37,602 bases of DNA from the NCBI RefSeq assembly GCF_019168305.1, contig NZ_JAHTBI010000070.1, forward strand, positions 1 through 37,602, in the 5' to 3' direction. Below, piece after piece: positions 32,189 to 37,602 of this stretch; position 1 is the stretch's first letter, and every line of letters begins with the position of its first letter. This stretch comes from Pseudomonas aegrilactucae. GTDB lineage: Bacteria > Pseudomonadota > Gammaproteobacteria > Pseudomonadales > Pseudomonadaceae. The notes beneath the pieces are model-generated. The model was not told the origin of the DNA. It did no database searches and saw nothing but the letters and a program-made list of their open reading frames with translations. A program made the position numbers and the translations under genes.

Positions 32189-33598
32189 ATGAGCGCTGTC
32201 ATCACGCCTGCAGATTTTACCGACTACAAAGTCGCCGACATGTCCCTGGCCGCCTGGGGCCGTCGCGAAACCATCATCGCCGAGTCCGAAATGCCGGCAC
32301 TGATGGGCCTGCGCCGCAAGTACGCCGCTGAACAGCCGCTCAAGGGCGCCAAGATTCTCGGCTGCATCCACATGACCATCCAGACCGCCGTGCTGATCGA
32401 AACCCTGGTTGCGCTGGGCGCCGAAGTACGCTGGTCGTCCTGCAACATCTTCTCGACTCAGGATCAGGCTGCCGCGTCCATCGCTGCTGCCGGTATCCCG
32501 GTGTTCGCCTGGAAAGGCGAGACTGAAGAAGAGTACGAGTGGTGCCTGGAGCAAACCATCCTGAAGGATGGCCAGCCATGGGATGCCAACATGATCCTCG
32601 ACGACGGCGGCGACCTGACTCAGCTGCTGCACGACAAGTACCCACAGGTACTGGATCGCGTTCACGGCGTGACCGAAGAAACCACCACCGGCGTGCATCG
32701 CCTGCTGGACATGCTGGCCAAGGGCGAGCTGAAGATCCCGGCGATCAACGTCAACGACTCGGTCACCAAGAGCAAGAACGACAACAAGTACGGCTGCCGT
32801 CACAGCCTGAACGACGCCATCAAGCGCGGTACCGACCACCTGCTGTCGGGCAAGCAGGCCCTGGTGATCGGCTACGGTGACGTGGGCAAGGGCTCGGCCC
32901 AGTCGCTGCGTCAGGAAGGCATGATCGTCAAGGTCTCGGAAGTCGACCCGATCTGCGCCATGCAAGCCTGCATGGACGGTTTCGAGCTGGTCTCGCCGTT
33001 CATCGACGGTATCAACAACGGCACCGAAGCCAGCATCGACAAGGCCCTGCTGGGCAAGATCGACCTGATCGTCACCACCACCGGTAACGTGAATGTGTGC
33101 GATGCGAACATGCTCAAGGCCCTCAAGAAGCGCGCCGTGGTCTGCAACATCGGCCACTTCGACAACGAAATCGACACCGCTTTCATGCGCAAGCACTGGG
33201 CATGGGAAGAAGTGAAGCCGCAGGTGCACAAGATCCACCGCACCGGCGCTGGCGACTTCGACGCGCAGAACGATGACTACCTGATCCTGCTGGCCGAAGG
33301 CCGCCTGGTGAACCTGGGCAACGCCACCGGTCACCCGAGCCGCATCATGGATGGCTCGTTCGCCAACCAGGTACTGGCGCAGATCTTCCTGTTCGGCCAG
33401 AAGTACGCCGACCTGTCGCCGGCCCAGAAAGCCGAGCGCCTGACCGTTGAAGTACTGCCGAAAAAACTCGACGAAGAAGTGGCCCTGGAAATGGTTCGCG
33501 GTTTCGGCGGCGTGGTGACCCAACTGACCCAACAACAGGCCGACTACATCGGCGTCACTGTTGAAGGCCCGTTCAAGCCACACGCCTATCGCTACTGA
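32189..33598 (+). CDS. ahcY: S-adenosylhomocysteine hydrolase
   Basis: 469-residue NAD-dependent enzyme that splits S-adenosylhomocysteine into adenosine and homocysteine and so relieves inhibition of methyltransferases. Visible motifs: NVNDSVTKSKNDNKYGCRHS (the catalytic Lys/Asp and Cys region near 187-206), the NAD fold VIGYGDVGKGSAQSL (near 226-240), NIGHFDNEID, and the C-terminal GPFKPHAYRY that reaches the neighbouring subunit. GGAGG lies 6 bases before ATG 32189 inside a regulated hairpin. A strong terminator follows, so metF has its own signals or depends on read-through. Confidence 0.97.
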   Translation: MSAVITPADFTDYKVADMSLAAWGRRETIIAESEMPALMGLRRKYAAEQPLKGAKILGCIHMTIQTAVLIETLVALGAEVRWSSCNIFSTQDQAAASIAAAGIPVFAWKGETEEEYEWCLEQTILKDGQPWDANMILDDGGDLTQLLHDKYPQVLDRVHGVTEETTTGVHRLLDMLAKGELKIPAINVNDSVTKSKNDNKYGCRHSLNDAIKRGTDHLLSGKQALVIGYGDVGKGSAQSLRQEGMIVKVSEVDPICAMQACMDGFELVSPFIDGINNGTEASIDKALLGKIDLIVTTTGNVNVCDANMLKALKKRAVVCNIGHFDNEIDTAFMRKHWAWEEVKPQVHKIHRTGAGDFDAQNDDYLILLAEGRLVNLGNATGHPSRIMDGSFANQVLAQIFLFGQKYADLSPAQKAERLTVEVLPKKLDEEVALEMVRGFGGVVTQLTQQQADYIGVTVEGPFKPHAYRY

Positions 33599-33607
33599 TG
33601 GGCCAGA

Positions 33608-33642
33608 GCCGGTGACGCCCTCAAGCGTCACCGGCTTTTTTC
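33608..33642 (+). terminator. Rho-independent terminator of ahcY
   Basis: GCCGGTGACGC (33608-33618) pairs perfectly with GCGTCACCGGC (33625-33635), followed by a T6 tract. Eleven base pairs and a six-base loop make it a textbook terminator. Confidence 0.95.
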
Positions 33643-33693
33643 TGTGGCCAGCCCCGTCGCTGGCCAGCACGATCGGTTTACCAGGATTTCGCC

Positions 33694-34539
33694 ATGTCTC
33701 AGGACCGCCGTTACAGCTTCGAGTTCTTCCCGACCAAGACCGATGCTGGACATGAAAAACTGCTTGCCACGGCCCATACCCTGGCCAGCTACAACCCGGA
33801 TTTCTTCTCCTGCACCTACGGTGCCGGGGGCTCGACCCGCGATCGCACGCTCAACACCGTGCTGCAGCTGGAAAGCGAAGTGAACGTACCGGCCGCCCCG
33901 CACCTGTCGTGCGTGGGTGACAGCAAGGACGACCTGCGCAGCCTGCTGGCCCAGTACAAGGCCGCCGGGATCAAGCGCATCGTCGCCCTGCGTGGCGACC
34001 TGCCGTCGGGCATGGGCATGGCCAGCGGCGAGCTGCGCTACGCCAACGAGCTGGTCGAGTTCATTCGCCAGGAAAGCGGCGACCACTTCCATATCGAAGT
34101 GGCTGCCTACCCGGAAATGCACCCGCAAGCCCGCCACTTCGAAGACGACCTGCTCAACTTCGTACGCAAGGCCAAGGCCGGTGCCGACAGCGCCATCACC
34201 CAGTACTTCTTCAATGCCGACAGCTACTTCTACTTCGTCGAGCGCGTGCAGAAACTGGGCGTGGACATCCCGGTGGTGCCCGGCATCATGCCGATCACCA
34301 ACTACAGCAAGCTGGCACGTTTCTCCGATGCCTGCGGCGCCGAGATCCCGCGCTGGATCCGCAAGCAACTGGAAGCCTACGGCGACGACGCCAAGAGCAT
34401 CCAGGCGTTCGGCGAACAGGTGATCAGCGACATGTGCGAGCAACTGCTGCAAGGCGGCGCGCCCGGGCTGCACTTCTACACCCTGAACCAGGCTGAACCG
34501 AGCCTGGCGATCTGGAACAACCTGAAGCTGCCCCGCTGA
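33694..34539 (+). CDS. metF: 5,10-methylenetetrahydrofolate reductase
   Basis: 281-residue FAD enzyme that reduces 5,10-methylene-THF to 5-methyl-THF, the methyl donor for methionine synthesis, completing the cycle served by ahcY and metK. Visible: the N-terminal YSFEFFPTKTDAG with the catalytic Glu, FFSCTYGAGGSTRDRT, VALRGDLP (near 95-102), AAYPEMHPQA (near 136), and ITQYFFNADSYFYFV. AGGA lies 8 bases before ATG 33694. The usual bacterial length is about 280-296. A terminator follows. Confidence 0.96.
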   Translation: MSQDRRYSFEFFPTKTDAGHEKLLATAHTLASYNPDFFSCTYGAGGSTRDRTLNTVLQLESEVNVPAAPHLSCVGDSKDDLRSLLAQYKAAGIKRIVALRGDLPSGMGMASGELRYANELVEFIRQESGDHFHIEVAAYPEMHPQARHFEDDLLNFVRKAKAGADSAITQYFFNADSYFYFVERVQKLGVDIPVVPGIMPITNYSKLARFSDACGAEIPRWIRKQLEAYGDDAKSIQAFGEQVISDMCEQLLQGGAPGLHFYTLNQAEPSLAIWNNLKLPR

Positions 34540-34577
34540 TTGCCTCAGCATCGGTAGACACTGCAGCAAAGCACCAA

Positions 34578-34606
34578 GGGCTCTGGCGCACGCCAGGGCC
34601 CTTTTT
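34578..34606 (+). terminator. Rho-independent terminator of metF
   Basis: GGGCTCTGGCG pairs with CGCCAGGGCCC (one internal mismatch) and is followed by T5. It lies about 40 bases after the metF stop. Confidence 0.85.
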
Positions 34607-34660
34607 GTGGATGCCGGGTACAGGCTGGCCATTCTCGGGCAGCCAACGTACTCTCAAGCC

Positions 34661-35446
34661 ATGCCCTACTTCACCCGCCTGCTCACCGCCCTGCTTCTTG
34701 TCTGCCTGAGCACCCTGGTTCAGGCCGAGAAGCTGCGGATCGTCACCGACCCCTGGCCACCGTATGCCTATGAAGAGAACGGTCAGGCCAAGGGTATCGA
34801 CTACGAGGTCACGGCCGAGGTGTTCAGGCGCCTGGGCATCGAGGTGCAGTGGCAGTTCCTGCCGTGGAAGCGCTGCCTGGCCATGCTCGAGCAGGGCCTT
34901 GCCGACGGCGTGCTGGATATCTTCCACACCGAGCAGCGCGACGCCCAGCTGTTCTATCCCAGCGAGCCGCTGTCGCAGGTGGAATTCGTGCTGTTCCAGC
35001 TCAATGCCCGCCCCCATGTGATCGAGCGGCTGGAGGATCTCAAGGGGCTGCGCGTCGGTACCGCACCGGGCTATACCTATGGCACTGCATTTGCCAGCGC
35101 CACCGGCTTCACCCGCGAACCGGCGCCCACCCTTGACGCCAGCTTCGGCATGCTGCAACTGGGGCGCATCGACCTGCTGATCACCGACCGCCGCGCCGGC
35201 CGGCACATGATCGCCACCCTGGGGCTCGAACAGCAGGTCAGCGAGCTGCCCCTGCTGGTCAACCGCCAGAGCCAGTACCTGGCAGTGCGGCGCAATGCCG
35301 GCATGGACCTGCTGGCCCAGCGCTTCGCCGCCGAGCTGCGCCGCTTCAAGCAGGAGCCGGCGTACGCCGAGCTGAATGCCCGCTACCACGGCACCGGGGT
35401 GAACTTTCAGCAAGCCGTTGAGCAGCAGGAACGCAGCACGCACTGA
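34661..35446 (+). CDS. Periplasmic solute-binding protein (SBP family 3), orphan
   Basis: 261-residue exported protein with signal peptide MPYFTRLLTALLLVCLSTLV, cleaved about after QA, and a type-3 binding fold: LRIVTDPWPPYAYEENGQAK at the start, the GIDYEVTAEVFRRLGI helix, and LGRIDLLITDRRAG in the second lobe. No permease or ATPase gene is nearby, so it may feed a distant transporter or act as a free sensor. It shares layout and the WPP(F/Y) opening with the orphan at 11640-12377. The Shine-Dalgarno is weak. The ligand is unknown. Confidence 0.8.
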   Translation: MPYFTRLLTALLLVCLSTLVQAEKLRIVTDPWPPYAYEENGQAKGIDYEVTAEVFRRLGIEVQWQFLPWKRCLAMLEQGLADGVLDIFHTEQRDAQLFYPSEPLSQVEFVLFQLNARPHVIERLEDLKGLRVGTAPGYTYGTAFASATGFTREPAPTLDASFGMLQLGRIDLLITDRRAGRHMIATLGLEQQVSELPLLVNRQSQYLAVRRNAGMDLLAQRFAAELRRFKQEPAYAELNARYHGTGVNFQQAVEQQERSTH

Positions 35447-35668
35447 TTGCTCTGTTATACTCCGCCAACCCCGCCAGGCTTACGCCCGGACGCTCGGCCT
35501 TGCAACAGCCATCCCGACCGGCAGGACAGCGCGCCAAAAGCCCGCCCGCCACGCCCCGGATGCGCATTGAAAGCCCAGCAGGACCGGACGCGATAGCATC
35601 ACCTGATGCCCGTCGCGCCAGGCACGAACTTCCCATAGGGCTTAGCCCCCACTAGAACAGGATTACTC
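35447..35668 (+). promoter_or_regulatory. Long leader and candidate promoter of rhlE
   Basis: A TATACT hexamer at 35456-35461 could be the -10 element of a promoter, though no good -35 is seen. If so, the helicase mRNA has a leader of about 200 bases, rich in G+C and short inverted repeats (for example GCCCGTCGCGCCAGGC and CCCATAGGGC). I see no coding sequence. DEAD-box helicase genes are often controlled through such leaders, but nothing here proves it. Confidence 0.35.
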
Positions 35669-37576
35669 ATGTCCTTTGCTTCCCTCGGTCTCTCCGAGGC
35701 TCTAGTCCGCGCTATCGAGGCAGCGGGCTATACCCAGCCTACGCCGGTGCAACAGCGGGCCATTCCCGCCGTGTTGCAAGGTCGCGACCTGATGGTCGCG
35801 GCGCAGACAGGTACTGGTAAAACCGGTGGCTTTGCCCTGCCGATTCTCGAACGTCTGTTCCCGGGCGGTCACCCGGACAAGTCCCAGCGCCATGGCCCAC
35901 GCCAGCCGCGGGTACTGGTCCTGACCCCGACCCGTGAGCTCGCCGCCCAGGTGCACGACAGCTTCAAGGTCTATGCCCGCGACCTCAAGTTCGTCAGCGC
36001 CTGCATCTTCGGCGGTGTCGGCATGAACCCGCAGGTTCAGGCCATGTCCCGTGGCGTCGACGTGCTGGTGGCCTGCCCCGGCCGCCTGCTCGACCTCGCC
36101 GGCCAAGGCAGCGTCGACCTCAGCCACGTTGAAATCCTGGTGCTCGACGAAGCCGACCGCATGCTCGACATGGGCTTTATCCATGACGTGAAGAAGGTCC
36201 TCGCACGCTTGCCTGCCAAGCGCCAGAACCTGCTGTTCTCGGCGACCTTCTCCAAAGACATCACCAACCTGGCCGACAAGCTGCTGCACAACCCAGAGCG
36301 CATCGAGGTCACGCCGCCCAACACCACGGTCGAGCGTATCGAGCAGCGCGTGTACCGCCTGCCTGCCAGCCACAAACGCGCCCTGCTGGCCCACCTGATC
36401 ACCCAGGGTGCCTGGGAACAGGTGCTGGTGTTCACGCGTACCAAGCACGGCGCCAACCGCCTGGCCGAGTACCTCGAGAAGCACGGCCTGACCGCTGCCG
36501 CGATCCACGGCAACAAGAGCCAGAACGCGCGCACCAAGGCCCTGGCCGACTTCAAGGCCGGCACCGTGCGCATCATGGTCGCCACCGACATCGCCGCCCG
36601 CGGCCTGGACATCGACCAGTTGCCCCATGTGGTCAACTTCGAGCTGCCCAACGTCGAGGAAGACTACGTGCACCGTATTGGCCGTACCGGCCGTGCGGGC
36701 CGCTCCGGCGAGGCCATCTCGCTGGTGGCGCCAGACGAAGAGAAGTTGCTCAAGAGCATCGAGCGCGTCACTCGCCAGAAGATCCAGGACGGCGACCTGA
36801 TGGGTTTTGATGCCTCCACGGTCGAAGCCGAGAAGCCCGAAGCCCGTGAACGTCCGCAAATGAACCCGCGCGGTGGCCGTGGCCAGCGTGGCGACGGCAG
36901 CAATGCCGGCAGCGGCGGGCGCAAGGACAAGGGCAAGGACAAAGGCCAGGAAAAGGATAAGCCCGCAGGCGAAAGAGCCACTGAGAAGGCCGCCGGCGGG
37001 CGCCCAGAGCGCAAGCCCCGTGACAACAGCAAAACCCGCCAGGCACCCTCGGGTCAGGCAGCAGTAGCACCCAAGGCCCCCGCAGACCGCGACCCTGAAG
37101 CGTTCCTGGATGACGAAGTCGACAATTTCGGCAACCGTGCCGACTACGTCAGCCCGTACCAGAACAAGGGTGGCCAGGGCCGCAACCGCCGTCCGGGCGC
37201 ACCGGCAGCCGCCGGCACCGGCACTGGCAGCGGCGCACCTCGTGGCGGCCAACCACGCAGCAACAACGGTGGCGGCGCACGCACCGGTGGCGCCAGCACC
37301 TCGGGCGAAAAACGTGGTGGGGGGGCTCGCAGTGGTGGCGGTGGCCGTGATGGCCAGGCGCGCCGCGAAGGCAGCAACAACCGCAACCGTCGCCCGGCGC
37401 GTGACGAGCAGTCGAGCCAGGAGCCGGCCGTGCGCAACCCGCGTGACGGCCAGCCCCAGCCGAAGATCGTGCACAAGGAATCGAAGATCGACCGGTTCCC
37501 GACCGCTGAACAGCTCGAGCAGCTGCCAAGCCGTCCACGTGGCGAGAAGCCTGCGCTGCTGACGCGTAACCGCTGA
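35669..37576 (+). CDS. rhlE: DEAD-box RNA helicase, RhlE2-type with basic C-terminal tail
   Basis: 635-residue ATP-dependent RNA helicase. Core motifs: Q motif (GYTQPTPVQQRA), Walker A AQTGTGKT (45-52), PTRELA, DEAD (VLDEADRMLDMGF), SAT, and HRIGRTGRAGRSG (near 332-344). From about residue 385 to the end runs a low-complexity tail of about 250 residues, first Lys/Asp-rich (KDKGKDKGQEKDK), then Gly/Arg/Asn-rich (RGGQPRSNNGGGARTGG). Synteny with metF and ahcY matches P. aeruginosa PA0428 (RhlE2), whose extended tail is reported to bind RNA and RNase E. AGGA lies 8 bases before ATG 35669. The two DEAD-box proteins in this window differ clearly in their C-terminal domains. Confidence 0.93.
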   Translation: MSFASLGLSEALVRAIEAAGYTQPTPVQQRAIPAVLQGRDLMVAAQTGTGKTGGFALPILERLFPGGHPDKSQRHGPRQPRVLVLTPTRELAAQVHDSFKVYARDLKFVSACIFGGVGMNPQVQAMSRGVDVLVACPGRLLDLAGQGSVDLSHVEILVLDEADRMLDMGFIHDVKKVLARLPAKRQNLLFSATFSKDITNLADKLLHNPERIEVTPPNTTVERIEQRVYRLPASHKRALLAHLITQGAWEQVLVFTRTKHGANRLAEYLEKHGLTAAAIHGNKSQNARTKALADFKAGTVRIMVATDIAARGLDIDQLPHVVNFELPNVEEDYVHRIGRTGRAGRSGEAISLVAPDEEKLLKSIERVTRQKIQDGDLMGFDASTVEAEKPEARERPQMNPRGGRGQRGDGSNAGSGGRKDKGKDKGQEKDKPAGERATEKAAGGRPERKPRDNSKTRQAPSGQAAVAPKAPADRDPEAFLDDEVDNFGNRADYVSPYQNKGGQGRNRRPGAPAAAGTGTGSGAPRGGQPRSNNGGGARTGGASTSGEKRGGGARSGGGGRDGQARREGSNNRNRRPARDEQSSQEPAVRNPRDGQPQPKIVHKESKIDRFPTAEQLEQLPSRPRGEKPALLTRNR

Positions 37577-37602
37577 TTCAGCGACTGCGCATACAACAAC
37601 GC

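Noticed and set aside
35702..37474. Minus-strand open frame of 590 codons opposite the helicase gene
   Set aside because: It is an antisense shadow of the helicase gene, with repetitive Ala/Val/Gly composition and no plausible start signals.

Overview
This window is a high-GC chromosomal segment that looks like a fluorescent Pseudomonas of the P. putida group. The reasons are the gene content and order (epd-pgk-fba with tktA and metK; ahcY-metF-substrate-binding protein-rhlE), a Pseudomonas-type SAH riboswitch, and many intergenic REP palindromes with the GCTGGCAAGCCAGCTCCCAC core. From memory, P. aeruginosa carries the same two blocks (PA0546-PA0555 and PA0428-PA0432). This is core chromosome: I see no integrase, transposase, phage gene, CRISPR array, tRNA or rRNA.

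Layout: 1-438 is an intergenic region with a degenerate direct duplication. 439-5046 (+) holds an acyl-CoA dehydrogenase followed by a coupled TldD-like/TldE-like pair. 5157-11639 (+) holds a DHA2 multidrug transporter (mdtD-like), the helicase dbpA, a YhiN-type flavoprotein and a YccS-type membrane protein. 11640-16064 holds an orphan periplasmic binding protein (-), elaA (+), a small winged-helix protein (-), a YgjP-type metallopeptidase (-) and a REC-PAS-GGDEF-EAL protein (-). 16281-22467 (-) is the central-carbon cluster tktA, epd, pgk, two small lipoproteins (one MliC-like) and fba. 22726-24931 (+) is an ArsR-methyltransferase fusion regulator and metK. 24991-25425 (-) is an unrecognised gene in an AT-richer pocket. 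25610-31415 holds ligB, a DUF1090 protein, a lipo-cytochrome c', mltA, a MAPEG protein and a CPA1 antiporter. 31472-34539 holds an acyl-CoA thioesterase (-), then riboswitch-controlled ahcY and metF. 34661-37576 holds a second orphan binding protein and an RhlE2-type DEAD-box helicase with a long basic tail.

How the genes work together: tktA, epd, pgk and fba connect the pentose-phosphate pathway, lower glycolysis/gluconeogenesis and erythrose-4-phosphate use (pyridoxal phosphate precursor). metK, ahcY and metF make up much of the S-adenosylmethionine cycle. That cycle appears to be sensed twice here: by an SAH riboswitch in front of ahcY, and probably by the ArsR-methyltransferase protein, whose promoter carries a near-perfect ATATCAAAA/TTTTGATAT palindrome.

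The clearest anomaly is pgk. One base is missing in the conserved SHLGRP motif (about 19055), so the gene does not read through as given. Because Pgk should be needed for most carbon sources, this is either a sequencing/assembly error or a consequential mutation. Other points of interest are the degenerate EAL site and its overlap with the next gene, the secretory-type N-terminus of DNA ligase B, the unknown AT-rich gene at 24991-25425, and an apparently leaderless start for the ArsR-methyltransferase. I found no clearly new multi-gene system.
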